The notes: generated from the sequence alone by a model not told the origin. DNA of 64,000 nucleotides from JBQTGK01 sp052400665 (GCA_052400665.1 JBQTGK010000004.1), one strand, 5' to 3'; shown: positions 35,130 through 44,857, counted from the stretch's first letter. Numbers and translations: made by a program.

Positions 35130-36197
35130 ATGACTACTATAAAATCCATATCCCGTAATCGGATTGTTTATCATATAATTTTTTGGCTTGTTGCATTTAC
35201 ATTTTGGTTATTTACCATGTTTGTGGCAAGTAATTTTAAGAATATTTTAAAAATTGAACCGGTATTAATGACTCTTGTTTTTAATCTGTGTTTTGCTTTT
35301 GCTGTATATTTTAATTTGTTGGTTTTATTGCCATATTTGTTTAAAAGGCAAAGGTTTTTTCTATATGTGATTTCTTTGTTGGGCATTGTTTCTTTAGCTG
35401 CTTTTATTATCGATTTTTTATTGGTTTATCCGTTAAGTAATTTTGTGCAGGGCGAGAAATTTTTCGAAGAATTAACTTTTGTTGTGTGGGTTAATTTTGC
35501 ATTTTTTACCTTGATATATGTTGGAATTACAACTTTTCTTTCGCTTATGCGGGAATGGTTTGTTTTGCAAAAAATATCTACCCAGCTAAAGGATATTGAG
35601 AGAGAGAAGCTTGAAGCCGAATTGAAAGCTTTAAAATCTCAAATAAATCCTCATTTTTTATTTAATACATTAAATAATTTATATTCGCTTACTCTCGATA
35701 AATCGGATAAAGCTCCTGATTTAGTGCTTAAGTTATCTGATATGATGAGGTATATTCTGTATGAATGCAATGATAGATATGTGTTATTGGAGAAAGAGCT
35801 GGATTTTATTCGTAACTATCTTGATTTGCAAAAAATTAGGTTGGATGAGGCAATTCCAGTAAAAATTGAAGTGAAAGGGAATACTGCCCAAAATAAAATA
35901 GCACCTCTTTTATTCGAACCTTTAATCGAAAATGCTTTTAAGCACGGAGCTTATGGGAAGAATAATAATGGATTTGTGAATATTCTCTTTAATTTTGAAG
36001 AAGCCAACAAAATGGAATTGTTAATAGAAAATAGGTTCGATAAAAGTTGGCCTAATGAAAAAGGTGAGAGTAAGGGAATCGGAATTATGAATGTTAGTCG
36101 CCGTTTAGAGTTGTTATATCCCGAAAAACATAGTTTAGATATACAGGAGAAGGGTAGTTTGTTTACCGTGATTCTTAAAATTGATTTATCTAAATAA
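35130..36197 (+). CDS. LytS/YehU-type sensor histidine kinase
   Basis: The 355-residue protein has four transmembrane helices in residues 10-145 and no large external sensor domain. The phospho-acceptor His is in LKSQINPHFLFNTLNNLY near residue 175, characteristic of the LytS/YehU class, and a short ATPase domain follows (PLLFEPLIENAFKHGAYG near 265, GIGIMNVSRRLELLYP near 320). It acts in the inner membrane with the LytTR regulator immediately downstream. The signal is unknown. Confidence 0.94.
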   Translation: MTTIKSISRNRIVYHIIFWLVAFTFWLFTMFVASNFKNILKIEPVLMTLVFNLCFAFAVYFNLLVLLPYLFKRQRFFLYVISLLGIVSLAAFIIDFLLVYPLSNFVQGEKFFEELTFVVWVNFAFFTLIYVGITTFLSLMREWFVLQKISTQLKDIEREKLEAELKALKSQINPHFLFNTLNNLYSLTLDKSDKAPDLVLKLSDMMRYILYECNDRYVLLEKELDFIRNYLDLQKIRLDEAIPVKIEVKGNTAQNKIAPLLFEPLIENAFKHGAYGKNNNGFVNILFNFEEANKMELLIENRFDKSWPNEKGESKGIGIMNVSRRLELLYPEKHSLDIQEKGSLFTVILKIDLSK

Positions 36198-36222
36198 AAG
36201 CAGAATAATTAAAATGATTCTT

Positions 36223-36927
36223 ATGAAGTTAAAATGCTTAATTGTAGATGATGAACCCTTAGCACAGAGAGTGTTGGAGAAATATATTTCTGAGCTTTCA
36301 ATTTTAGATCTGAAAGGAAAATGTAGCGATGCCATTGAGGCAATGGAAATATTGCAGAATGAAACAATTGATTTGATATTTTTGGATATTAATATGCCCC
36401 GATTAAGTGGAATTAACTTTTTAAGATCGTATAAAAATCCACCAATGGTTATTATAACAACGGCTTATACCGAATATGCATTGGAGAGTTATGAGTTAAG
36501 TGTTTTAGATTATCTTAAAAAACCATTTTCTTTTGAAAGATTTTTACAAGCTGTTCAAAAGGCTGAAAGTAAGGTGAAAGTTACTGCCGATACCCAGGAA
36601 GATACAAAGGAGGAACTTGAGTATATTTTTGTGAAAGCGAATAAAAAGACCATCAATATTAATTTGGATTCTATTTTATATGTTGAGGCCCTGGGTGATT
36701 ATGTGAAAATTTTTACCAATGAAGGACATATTGTAACTTATCAATCGCTAAAAGGAATAGAGAAGCTTTTGCCATCACAAAAGTTTTACAGAATTCACAA
36801 GTCGTATATAGTATCTTTGTCCAGAATAAAATCGATAGAAGGAAATATGGTACATACCGAAAAGGGAACTATTCCAATCGGGAATAATTACAAACAAGGA
36901 TTCTTTCAAAGAATTCATCCAGTATAA
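36223..36927 (+). CDS. LytTR-family response regulator
   Basis: The ATG at 36223 gives the expected MKLKCLIVDDEPLAQRVLEKYI; an ATG at 36214 is an alternative and the frame is open to 36181. Residues 1-120 form a receiver domain with phospho-acceptor Asp in LIFLDINMPRLSG near residue 55 and Thr/Lys in ITTAYTEYAL and YLKKPF. Residues 135-235 form a LytTR DNA-binding domain (VEALGDYVKIFTNEGHIV and FYRIHKSYIVSLSRIKSIEG). LytTR proteins bind direct repeats upstream of their targets, often transporter genes. It follows its kinase by 25 bases. Confidence 0.93.
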   Translation: MKLKCLIVDDEPLAQRVLEKYISELSILDLKGKCSDAIEAMEILQNETIDLIFLDINMPRLSGINFLRSYKNPPMVIITTAYTEYALESYELSVLDYLKKPFSFERFLQAVQKAESKVKVTADTQEDTKEELEYIFVKANKKTININLDSILYVEALGDYVKIFTNEGHIVTYQSLKGIEKLLPSQKFYRIHKSYIVSLSRIKSIEGNMVHTEKGTIPIGNNYKQGFFQRIHPV

Positions 36928-37052
36928 TTTATAATCAAGTTTGTGTTTTAAAAAGGGTCGAATTAGGTGTCGGCTTTTTTTTTATATTCTGATAATAAGG
37001 CGGTATTAAAGTATTTGTAATTTTAAATTTATTACAACTTTAAATATAATAT

Positions 37053-37093
37053 AGCAATCTATGTTCAAAAGTAAATTGTTAAGTTAGATTGCT
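37053..37093. repeat. 9-bp inverted repeat upstream of an orphan lipoprotein gene
   Basis: AGCAATCTA (37053-37061) and TAGATTGCT (37085-37093) are perfect complements with a 23-base spacer. It lies about 100 bases before the ATG at 37192 and directly after the LytTR operon; it may be a regulatory site. Confidence 0.35.
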
Positions 37094-37191
37094 GCCGAAT
37101 ATATTGGTAAAATAATGCTTGAGTTTATTCTCTTTTTGTTAAATTTAAACTTGAATAAATTGAATCCGATCAATAATAAATTTTTTAAACT

Positions 37192-38016
37192 ATGAAAAGA
37201 CGTACAATTTCTCGTTATACCCTTATTCTTTTTGCGCTTGCTATAGGCTTTGTTGCTTGTAAACCAGTTGATAAAAAGAAAGATGGACAAACAGTAAAGC
37301 CACTGCTTAAGAAGGCTATTGAAAACGAAGTTAAAGATGTGGTATATCCATTACCAAGCTCATTCGAGTTGGCTTCAATGTTGAATAGAATTGGTGCAGA
37401 TTATATTTTAGGTTTATCTAATTCTGTAGAGAAAGCAGACAAATATTTTACAGAAAAAGCCAGAGCTTTAAATTTGGGTGTGTACAGTGCCGATTTAAGT
37501 TACGCAAGTACTTATAATCGCAAACAGGAAACCATGTTGTTTTTAAAAGCTTCTAAATCATTAATCGATAATTTAGAAATTACCAGTGCTTTTAATAGTA
37601 CTTTAGTTGAGGATGTCGAAAAAAATCTGGACGATAAAGATCAATTGGTAAAAGTTATCACAAACTCTTTTTATGATACTTATGAGTTTTTAAACAAGAA
37701 TGGAAAAGCAAATTTATCTCTTCTTGTTGTAAGTGGTAGTTTCATTGAAGGTTTGTATGTAGCAACTCATATTTCTGAGAATACGTATGCAAACCCTGAG
37801 ATTGTTAAGGTTATATTCGACCAAAAAGAATCTTTAGAAAGATTGCTTAAAGTACTTGAGCCGGAAAAACAAGATGAAAATATTGCAGCTTTAATTTCTG
37901 ATTTTACAGAGTTGAAAACTAGCTATGATAAAATTGTAGATGGTACAATGACTGAAGATCAGTTAAATGAAATCATTACAAGCGTTGGTAAAATTAGAAA
38001 AAGCATTGTAGAGTAG
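37192..38016 (+). CDS. Helical lipoprotein of unknown function
   Basis: The 274-residue product has a lipoprotein signal ending FVAC (Cys 23) after a basic start (MKRRTISRYT). The mature part is mostly alpha-helical, with repeating hydrophobic spacing in stretches such as FELASMLNRIGADYILGLSNSVEKADKYFTEK and SLLVVSGSFIEGLYVATHI. No metal, nucleotide or catalytic motif is visible. A terminator separates it from the ABC fusion gene, but both are on the same strand and close; functional linkage is possible but unproven. Confidence 0.82.
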   Translation: MKRRTISRYTLILFALAIGFVACKPVDKKKDGQTVKPLLKKAIENEVKDVVYPLPSSFELASMLNRIGADYILGLSNSVEKADKYFTEKARALNLGVYSADLSYASTYNRKQETMLFLKASKSLIDNLEITSAFNSTLVEDVEKNLDDKDQLVKVITNSFYDTYEFLNKNGKANLSLLVVSGSFIEGLYVATHISENTYANPEIVKVIFDQKESLERLLKVLEPEKQDENIAALISDFTELKTSYDKIVDGTMTEDQLNEIITSVGKIRKSIVE

Positions 38017-38041
38017 TAGTACCTGCAATAATACAATATAG

Positions 38042-38073
38042 AAACTGTCTTCATTATGGAGACAGTTTTTTTT
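38042..38073 (+). terminator. Terminator after the helical lipoprotein gene
   Basis: AAACTGTCT pairs with AGACAGTTT over 9 bp with a 9-base loop, followed by T8. Confidence 0.85.
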
Positions 38074-38169
38074 ATGTAAATAATCGGGATTTCGCTTTCT
38101 TTTTGTTAAGAAATTAATTGTATTTTTAAGAATAGTTCAAACTTAGAATAATAAATTTTTCACATATAA

Positions 38170-41100
38170 ATGGGAGAATCGATACTAAATGCTCTAATGC
38201 ATCTTTTTGCAATTGTTGCCAGTTCTAAAGAAGAAGGTATTTCTGGGAAAGGAAAAGTAATTGTAGAAAGTTTTCTTAGTCGCTATGTAAAAGCAGATAT
38301 ACAGGATGAATATTTACGTTTATTTGAAAACTACTTTGAATTTTATCGTCGCGAAATAGAGTATCAATCTATTTCTGGTTCCCGTAATACCGAAATTCTT
38401 ACTCTTGCCGAAGCATCGAAGGTGTGCTCGAAAATAAAAGTAGAGCTGGTACAGGAAGAGCGTTTAATTGTATTACTTCGTTTACTCGAATTTGTATATG
38501 AAGATAAGTTGGTAAGCGAAAGTGAATTTGAGTTTATTAGTATTGTTGCCGAAAATTTTAAAATTTCCCGTTCCGAGTTTATTAACAGTTTATCTTTTGT
38601 TTGGGGCGATACCATGGATGAGTTCGATAAGAGCAAGTTCCTGATTATAGATAATAAAATTACAGAATGGTCAGAGAATCTTTCCTGGTTTATGAAAAAA
38701 GAAACTAAAAAAGATACGAATGATTTTAAACATCTTTATTGCGAAAATCTGTATGGCCGAATTGTTGTTATGTATATTGAGAGTGTTAACCTTTTGGTAT
38801 TTAAGTACGAGGGTGAGTTAAATCTTTATCTTGAAGGGAACAAGATAATCTCAGAAAAAACATATCAGCTTAGTAATGGCTCAATTATTAAAGGACCCAA
38901 TATTCAATCTATTTATTACTCCGATATTGCCGGTAGATTTTTGAAAGAGGAATCGCAGCAAAAAATAATATTTACAGCTAAAGATGTTGAGTTTAAATTT
39001 AAAAACTCAAATAATGGAATTCAGAAATTTAATATTTGTGAAGAAAGTGGGCAGTTAATTGGAATTATGGGCGGTAGCGGTGTAGGTAAATCTACTTTGC
39101 TAAATGTGTTGAATGGAAATCTTACATTAAATAATGGAGAGATTAGAATAAATGATTTTGAAATACACAGAAACCGGCTTGCAGTTCAGGGCTTAATAGG
39201 TTTTGTTCCACAAGACGATTTGTTGATTGAGGAATTATCTGTTTTTCAGAATTTATATTACAATGCGAAGCTCTGTTTTAAGGATTTTTCGGAAATCCAG
39301 ATTCTGAAAACTGTTCTGAAAATGCTTCAGGACTTAGATTTGTATGAAGCCCGCGATTTAAAAGTTGGTAATCCTTTAAATAAATTTATTAGTGGCGGAC
39401 AGAGAAAAAGATTAAATATTGGTTTGGAGCTGATGCGCGAGCCGGCAATTCTGCTTGTTGATGAGCCAACTTCGGGATTATCGTCGACCGATTCGGAAAT
39501 GGTGATGAGGCTCTTAAAACAGCAAACTCTAAAAGGAAAATTGGTGATCGTAAATATTCATCAGCCATCATCCGATATTTTTAAAATGTTCGATAAGCTT
39601 TGGATTTTGGATAAAGGTGGATATCCAATTTATACTGGAAATCCAATTGATGCAATTGTTTATTTTAAAACTCAAAATTCCCAGGTAAATGCTTCTGAGA
39701 GTGAGTGTGTGGCCTGTGGTAATGTGAATCCTGATCAGGTTTTGCAAATTGTTGAAACCAAATTAATCGATGATCAGGGAAAACCGACAAGAGAAAGGCG
39801 TGTGAAGCCTGCCGAATGGTATCAAAAATATTTGGATAATATTGAGGCGAATCAGATAGTATTGCGACCAGAAAAAAAATTACCCCAGAACGATTTTAAG
39901 ATTCCGGGAAGGCTAAAGCAATTTTCTATTTTTTGGACTCGTAATGTGCTCTCGAAATTAACAAATAAGCAGTATTTAATTATTAATCTTTTTGAGGCTC
40001 CACTTTTGGCTATTATTTTGGGGTATTTTACAAAATATACTGCTGATGGCAATTATCTTTTTGGTGAGAATAAGAATTTTCCGGTTTTCTTGTTTATGGC
40101 AGTTGTGGTTTCTATGTTTATTGGATTAACCGTTAGTGCCGAAGAAATTATACGCGATAAAAAACTATTACAAAGAGAGAAATTTTTGAATTTGTGCAGA
40201 ATTAGTTACCTCTCGTCTAAAATTATGTTTTTGTTTGTTTTGTCGGCAATACAATCCATTACTTTCGTGATATTAGGCAATTTTATTCTCGGAATCGAAG
40301 GCATGACTTTTACATATTGGTTTGTACTTTTTACTACTTCGTGCTTTTCGAATATGATTGGCCTAAATATTTCCTCGGGTTTAAATTCGGTAATTACCAT
40401 TTATATTTTAATTCCCTTAATTCTGGTACCTCAACTTTTACTGGGGGGTGCAATGATTAAATTTGATGATTTGCATTACGGAGTAACCGATAAAGTTTAT
40501 GTGCCAATTGTTGGTGATTTTATGACTACTCGCTGGACTTATGAGGCACTGGCTGTTGCTCAGTTTAAGAATAATGAGTTCGAAAAGCATTTTTTCGATT
40601 ATGAGAAAGGAATAAGTGATGCAGCATTTAAAACTTCTTTTTTGATTCCTAAATTAGAGTCGGTATTGTTAGAATGTGAACGTAGTATTGAGTTCGAGAA
40701 AGATGAAAATGAACTTAATGCTTATTTTAAAATGCTAAGGTCGGAAATACAAGAAATGGCGGATGATGCTGGTGTTGAGGTGATTTATGATTTGCAGAAG
40801 TTAAATAGTAAAGATTTTAACTTAAATGTGGCAGAGCAAACCAAAAGTTTTTTAGATCAGGTTGGTTTGTATTATTTAGGACTGAGCAGCGAATCGGGTT
40901 ATAAAAAAGATTTTGAATATTCCCGATTGGTTGATTCGCTTGGCAGAGATGGAGTTTATCAGTTTAAACAGGCTTATTATAATCAGGCTTTAGCCGATTT
41001 AGTTCTGAATAGAAACGAAGTAAATAAGATGATAGAGGTTGATTACCAGTTGATTCAAAAGAAAGATCCAATATTTATGTCGCCCGATTCTAAATTTGGA

Positions 41101-41289
41101 CGATCTCACTTTTATTCTCATGTAAAGCGCATTGGAAACTTTTATATCGATACCTATTGGTTTAATTTGGCAGTAGTGTGGTTAGGAACAGTTTTTCTAT
41201 TCCTAACACTATGGGCAGATGTATTGCGCCGCATGATGAACTACTTCGAGAATATAAAGTTGGTGCGCCGAGAGAAAAAGAGAAAATAA
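38170..41289 (+). CDS. Large ABC transporter fusion: TerB-like, FHA-like, ABC ATPase, ABC-2 membrane domain
   Basis: This 1039-residue protein is much larger than normal ABCG-type half-transporters (about 600-650). Residues 1-170 are helical and TerB-like (LMHLFAIVASSKEEGISGKGKVIV). Residues about 195-260 read like a degraded FHA-type beta domain (LNLYLEGNKIISEKTYQLSNGSIIKG). The ATPase is at about 275-490 with Walker A MGGSGVGKSTLL near 300, LSGGQ-type signature ISGGQRKRLNIGLEL near 406 and Walker B ILLVDEPTSGL near 428. Five helices follow (590-762), then an external or cytoplasmic loop of about 225 residues and a last helix near 996-1017. The Q-R-K-R signature and the DEPTSGLSSTDS run match the ABCG/White group. 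Substrate is unknown. Confidence 0.85.
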   Translation: MGESILNALMHLFAIVASSKEEGISGKGKVIVESFLSRYVKADIQDEYLRLFENYFEFYRREIEYQSISGSRNTEILTLAEASKVCSKIKVELVQEERLIVLLRLLEFVYEDKLVSESEFEFISIVAENFKISRSEFINSLSFVWGDTMDEFDKSKFLIIDNKITEWSENLSWFMKKETKKDTNDFKHLYCENLYGRIVVMYIESVNLLVFKYEGELNLYLEGNKIISEKTYQLSNGSIIKGPNIQSIYYSDIAGRFLKEESQQKIIFTAKDVEFKFKNSNNGIQKFNICEESGQLIGIMGGSGVGKSTLLNVLNGNLTLNNGEIRINDFEIHRNRLAVQGLIGFVPQDDLLIEELSVFQNLYYNAKLCFKDFSEIQILKTVLKMLQDLDLYEARDLKVGNPLNKFISGGQRKRLNIGLELMREPAILLVDEPTSGLSSTDSEMVMRLLKQQTLKGKLVIVNIHQPSSDIFKMFDKLWILDKGGYPIYTGNPIDAIVYFKTQNSQVNASESECVACGNVNPDQVLQIVETKLIDDQGKPTRERRVKPAEWYQKYLDNIEANQIVLRPEKKLPQNDFKIPGRLKQFSIFWTRNVLSKLTNKQYLIINLFEAPLLAIILGYFTKYTADGNYLFGENKNFPVFLFMAVVVSMFIGLTVSAEEIIRDKKLLQREKFLNLCRISYLSSKIMFLFVLSAIQSITFVILGNFILGIEGMTFTYWFVLFTTSCFSNMIGLNISSGLNSVITIYILIPLILVPQLLLGGAMIKFDDLHYGVTDKVYVPIVGDFMTTRWTYEALAVAQFKNNEFEKHFFDYEKGISDAAFKTSFLIPKLESVLLECERSIEFEKDENELNAYFKMLRSEIQEMADDAGVEVIYDLQKLNSKDFNLNVAEQTKSFLDQVGLYYLGLSSESGYKKDFEYSRLVDSLGRDGVYQFKQAYYNQALADLVLNRNEVNKMIEVDYQLIQKKDPIFMSPDSKFGRSHFYSHVKRIGNFYIDTYWFNLAVVWLGTVFLFLTLWADVLRRMMNYFENIKLVRREKKRK

Positions 41290-41318
41290 GATCAATTACT
41301 ATAAATTCTTGTAATAAA

Positions 41319-42266
41319 TTAACTTTTTGTAAGTATGGTTTTCGTTTGAGAAGTTGATGAATTATTAATTGCTCTCCGATTAAAATAGTTAACTAGTAAT
41401 AAGCTACAGGCAATTACAATCATTCCGCCAATTGAAAGGGCATCGGGATGTTCGCCAGGCAAAATGGACCAGCTTAGAAATGCGCCAAAAATTGGAATAA
41501 TAAATTTCCATGTATTTAAATTGGAAACTTTAACTCCTGGGCGTTGCAAAAGGCCAAACCAAATGGTAATAGCAAAAGCCGAAACCATAGCTAGCCATCC
41601 TAAGGAAATAAAATATTCGGCAGGGAAATTAAAGTGCCAGGGTGGTGATTCAACAGGAATAGAAATTAATAGAAGGCAAGCACCACCAATAATCATCGAG
41701 AAGGATGCCAGTACTCGTGGAGGCATGTTTTTAGCATCGCGCGAAACGATAACATTACCTGTGCTACCCACAATATTATTCAAAATTAAAATTCCTACAC
41801 CAAGAGGAATTGTGGTAGACAATACAAAATCGGATCGCCCAAGACTTATGATGCATACTCCAGTCATACCTAAAATAATAGCCATGATTTTTTGCCAGCT
41901 CATTTTGTCATTGTTTAGCATAAAGTGAGCCATGATAGCTGCGAAAAGAGGCTGTGCACCAATTAGCATTGCTCCTAAAGCTCCCGGAACATAGCTAATT
42001 CCGGTATAAAATAATCCGTAAAGTAAGGTGGTTTGTAAAAGAGCAACCCATAATACAAATTTCCATCGTTTTTTCGATTCTAAAATTTTGTATTTTAAGT
42101 CTTTAATAAAAGGCAGGATTAAAATGCCCGATATAAAAAAGCGGAGTCCGGCAAATTGTAAGGGAGTGGTGTATTTCAATCCAATTTTAATTGCTGTAAA
42201 TGGTGTTGCCCATAAAAGGCAGGCAAAAATTGCCATTACTGTGGTTGATAAGAAGAATTTCTTCAT
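41319..42266 (-). CDS. DMT-family (EamA) transporter
   Basis: The ATG at 42266 gives 315 residues starting MKKFFLSTTVMAIFACLLWATPF. The family's paired EamA repeats and ten hydrophobic helices are visible, including IKIGLKYTTPLQFAGLRFFISGILILPF and, in the second half, STGNVIVSRDAKNMPPRVLASFSMII. The ORF is open 8 codons upstream, but a -7 box at 42298-42305 places transcription start at about that longer start. A second DMT transporter is at 21661-22551 and the two are not duplicates. Substrate unknown. Confidence 0.9.
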   Translation of the reverse strand: MKKFFLSTTVMAIFACLLWATPFTAIKIGLKYTTPLQFAGLRFFISGILILPFIKDLKYKILESKKRWKFVLWVALLQTTLLYGLFYTGISYVPGALGAMLIGAQPLFAAIMAHFMLNNDKMSWQKIMAIILGMTGVCIISLGRSDFVLSTTIPLGVGILILNNIVGSTGNVIVSRDAKNMPPRVLASFSMIIGGACLLLISIPVESPPWHFNFPAEYFISLGWLAMVSAFAITIWFGLLQRPGVKVSNLNTWKFIIPIFGAFLSWSILPGEHPDALSIGGMIVIACSLLLVNYFNRRAINNSSTSQTKTILTKS

Positions 42267-42297
42267 TTGATGATTAAAAATTTTTCTCAAACTTAGG

Positions 42298-42305
42298 GAA
42301 AAAAG
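42298..42305 (-). promoter_or_regulatory. Putative -7 promoter element for the DMT transporter gene
   Basis: TAAGTTTG on the minus strand is an exact TAnnTTTG match 32 bases before the ATG at 42266. The start site would be near 42291, which argues against the longer start at 42290. Confidence 0.5.
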
Positions 42306-42334
42306 AGGAGAATATATTACGAATACGTAATTAG

Positions 42335-42379
42335 GAATTCTATTTCAGAATCTCATGTTTTGTTGGAAAAATAGAATTC
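42335..42379. repeat. 11-bp inverted repeat upstream of the DMT transporter promoter
   Basis: GAATTCTATTT (42335-42345) and AAATAGAATTC (42369-42379) are perfect complements around a 23-base spacer. They sit just upstream of the transporter promoter on the minus strand and could be a regulator site. Confidence 0.45.
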
Positions 42380-42411
42380 GTCTTTTTATTTTTCATTTGT
42401 TATTTTTTATA

Positions 42412-42464
42412 TTAAAAAAATCCCTGCCAAATTAAGAACTGTAGTTCAAAATTGACAGGGATTA
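42412..42464 (-). terminator. Terminator after the S9 peptidase gene
   Basis: AATCCCTG-CAA and TTG-CAGGGATT form the outer stem with a few mismatches and an inner AGAACT/AGTTC stem. On the minus strand it is followed by T7. Confidence 0.8.
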
Positions 42465-42502
42465 TTTCTATTGTATTGAATCTAAAATTTTAGATCTTAA
42501 AT

Positions 42503-44596
42503 TTATTTTTTCAACCATTTATCTAACCAACTGGCAAATTCGCGTTGCCATAAAATTCCGTTCTGAACACCAAGTACCCAGTGGTTTTCTTCAGGAAAGT
42601 ATAGGTATTTGGCAGGAATTCCTCTAAGTCGTGCAGCATTAAATGCCTGCATACCCTGCGAAGCCACAATGCGATAGTCTTTCTCTCCATGAATAATCAT
42701 TATTGGAGTATCCCATTTGTCAACAAATTTATGTGGTGAGTTTGCATAAGAACGTTGAGCAATTTTATTTGACTTATCCCAGAAAGCTCCGCCTAAATCC
42801 CAGTTCACAAACCACATTTCTTCTGTTTCCAGATATTGTGCTTCAAGATTAAACATTCCATCGTGTGCAATAAATGCTTTAAAGCGTTTGTTGTGGTTAC
42901 CAGCTAACCAGTAAGCGGAGAATCCACCATAGGAAGCACCTACACAGCCTAAACGATTTTCGTCAACATATTTTTCAGCTTTTACATTATCGATAGCCGA
43001 AAGGTAATCTTTCATGTTTTGACCGCCATAATCGCCCGATATTTGTTCGCACCATTCTTTTCCAAATCCGGGTAAGCCTCTGCGGTTTGGAGCTACAATA
43101 ACATAGTCGTTGGCAGCCATCATCTGAAAATTCCAACGATAACTCCAAAATTGAGAAACTGTTCCTTGTGGTCCGCCCTGACAATAAAGAAGAGCAGGAT
43201 ACTTCTTGTTCTTGTCGAAATGCGGAGGCTTAATTACCCATACCAGCATTTGTTTGTTATCGGTAGTTTTTACCCATCGTTTTTCAACGCTAGCAAGGCT
43301 CAGTTGATCTAAGATGTGTTTATTAATAAAAGATATTTCTGTTGCTTCGCCCGATTTTGCATCTACATTATACAATTCGGCAGGTTTACTCATCGATACT
43401 CTTTTAGCAATTAGCTTATCACCAATAGGATAAACAGACTGGTAATTATGAACACCTTCTGTAATTTTATGGATCTTAGCATCGGCAATATCTATGCGGT
43501 AAATTTCATCGGTTGCATGCCAGTCAGAGATAAAATAGATCGATTTACTATCTTTTGTCCAGCTAAGATGTCCCACATTTTGATCGAATCCTTTGGTCAT
43601 GTATTTTTTCTCGCCTGTTGATAGGTTTAAAAGGAATAATCTAATTTGATCGGCTTCGTATCCTTCGCGTTCCATACTTTCCCAGGCCATATATTTTCCG
43701 TCGGGAGAGAAAGCAATGTTTTGGTCGTATCCCATCATGCCTTCAGTTTTGTTGATGGTTTCGCCATTTTCTACATTGTAGAAGTAAATATCCGTATTGG
43801 TTGATGTTGCATAAGCAACACCTTGCTTTTTACGAGAAGAGTAGGCAATGTTTTTTCCATCAACAGTCCATCCAACCTGTTCCATTCCGCCCCATGGACG
43901 AACAGGGGCTTCCCATTTTTCACCTTTCATAATGTCCTTGCCATCTTTTAGCATGCTTTCGCGATTAAAATCAGCAACGAAAAGATGAGTATAAGTTTCT
44001 ACCCAGTGATCCCAGTGACGATAGAATTCGTCTTGAATTACTCTGGCATCAGCTTTTTGTAGATCCGGATGTCTATCCTGAACATTTTCTTCTAGTTTTA
44101 CCTCTTTAGAATAAACAATTTTTGATTCGTCAGGAGAGAATTTAAAATCATTAATTCCACCGTCGATATTGGTTAGCTGTTTGCGATCAGTTCCATCGGC
44201 ATTCATTTCCCAAATTTGAACCGATCCGCTTTGGGCAGATAGAAAAGCAATTTTACCATCTTTAGTCCAGCGTTCGCCCCATTCTTTACTTTTTGTATTG
44301 GTAATTTGAACAGCATTGCCACCAGCAACTGGCACGGTGTATAAATCGCGATACGATTTATTTTCTTCCTTATTAAAGTAAGTTACTCCATAAAGAACCG
44401 TTTTTTCGTCGGGCGAGATACTTTCTCCTCCCATACGACCAAAGGACCATAAAACTTCAGGAGTCATGATGTCCGACTCAAGTTTTGTTTCTGGTGTTTT
44501 GTAGGACGAATCGTCATTTGATTCTGTAGCTGTGCTTTGACATGAAGTCATGCCGGTAATAATAGCCAATCCTAACAAAAGGTGTTTGTTTTTCAT
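42503..44596 (-). CDS. S9-family prolyl-oligopeptidase-like peptidase lipoprotein
   Basis: The 697-residue protein has a lipoprotein signal ending MTSC (Cys 19) and then a WD40/PD40-type beta-propeller over about residues 45-430. The catalytic alpha/beta-hydrolase domain (440-697) contains the nucleophile in VGASYGGFSAYW near 555, acid in HGEKDYRI near 640 and base His in ENHWVLG near 672. S9 enzymes of this type cleave dipeptides or oligopeptides, usually after Pro or hydrophobic residues, in the periplasm. It is a single-gene unit with its own terminator. Confidence 0.93.
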   Translation of the reverse strand: MKNKHLLLGLAIITGMTSCQSTATESNDDSSYKTPETKLESDIMTPEVLWSFGRMGGESISPDEKTVLYGVTYFNKEENKSYRDLYTVPVAGGNAVQITNTKSKEWGERWTKDGKIAFLSAQSGSVQIWEMNADGTDRKQLTNIDGGINDFKFSPDESKIVYSKEVKLEENVQDRHPDLQKADARVIQDEFYRHWDHWVETYTHLFVADFNRESMLKDGKDIMKGEKWEAPVRPWGGMEQVGWTVDGKNIAYSSRKKQGVAYATSTNTDIYFYNVENGETINKTEGMMGYDQNIAFSPDGKYMAWESMEREGYEADQIRLFLLNLSTGEKKYMTKGFDQNVGHLSWTKDSKSIYFISDWHATDEIYRIDIADAKIHKITEGVHNYQSVYPIGDKLIAKRVSMSKPAELYNVDAKSGEATEISFINKHILDQLSLASVEKRWVKTTDNKQMLVWVIKPPHFDKNKKYPALLYCQGGPQGTVSQFWSYRWNFQMMAANDYVIVAPNRRGLPGFGKEWCEQISGDYGGQNMKDYLSAIDNVKAEKYVDENRLGCVGASYGGFSAYWLAGNHNKRFKAFIAHDGMFNLEAQYLETEEMWFVNWDLGGAFWDKSNKIAQRSYANSPHKFVDKWDTPIMIIHGEKDYRIVASQGMQAFNAARLRGIPAKYLYFPEENHWVLGVQNGILWQREFASWLDKWLKK

Positions 44597-44803
44597 GATT
44601 ATAGGAATTTGTTGTGTTAATTATTTTCGATGTGTAAATGTAGTGAACAATTATGAATTACGTTTTTTTTAGATGCAGATCTTTATGGTTTAATAAGATA
44701 AATATGATAATGTCAGTCTATATTGGGTGTTATTTATTTAGGTAATCTAAATTATAATTGCTTATTATATGCTCACATGGTAAGAGTAAATTTAGATGCT
44801 ATC

Positions 44804-44833
44804 ATAAAAAAAGACCCTCGCTTAGCGAGAGTC
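44804..44833 (-). terminator. Terminator after recA
   Basis: GACTCTCGCT pairs with AGCGAGGGTC (one mismatch), followed on the minus strand by T7. Confidence 0.85.
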
Positions 44834-44857
44834 TCATTATATGATGTTCTATAAAAA

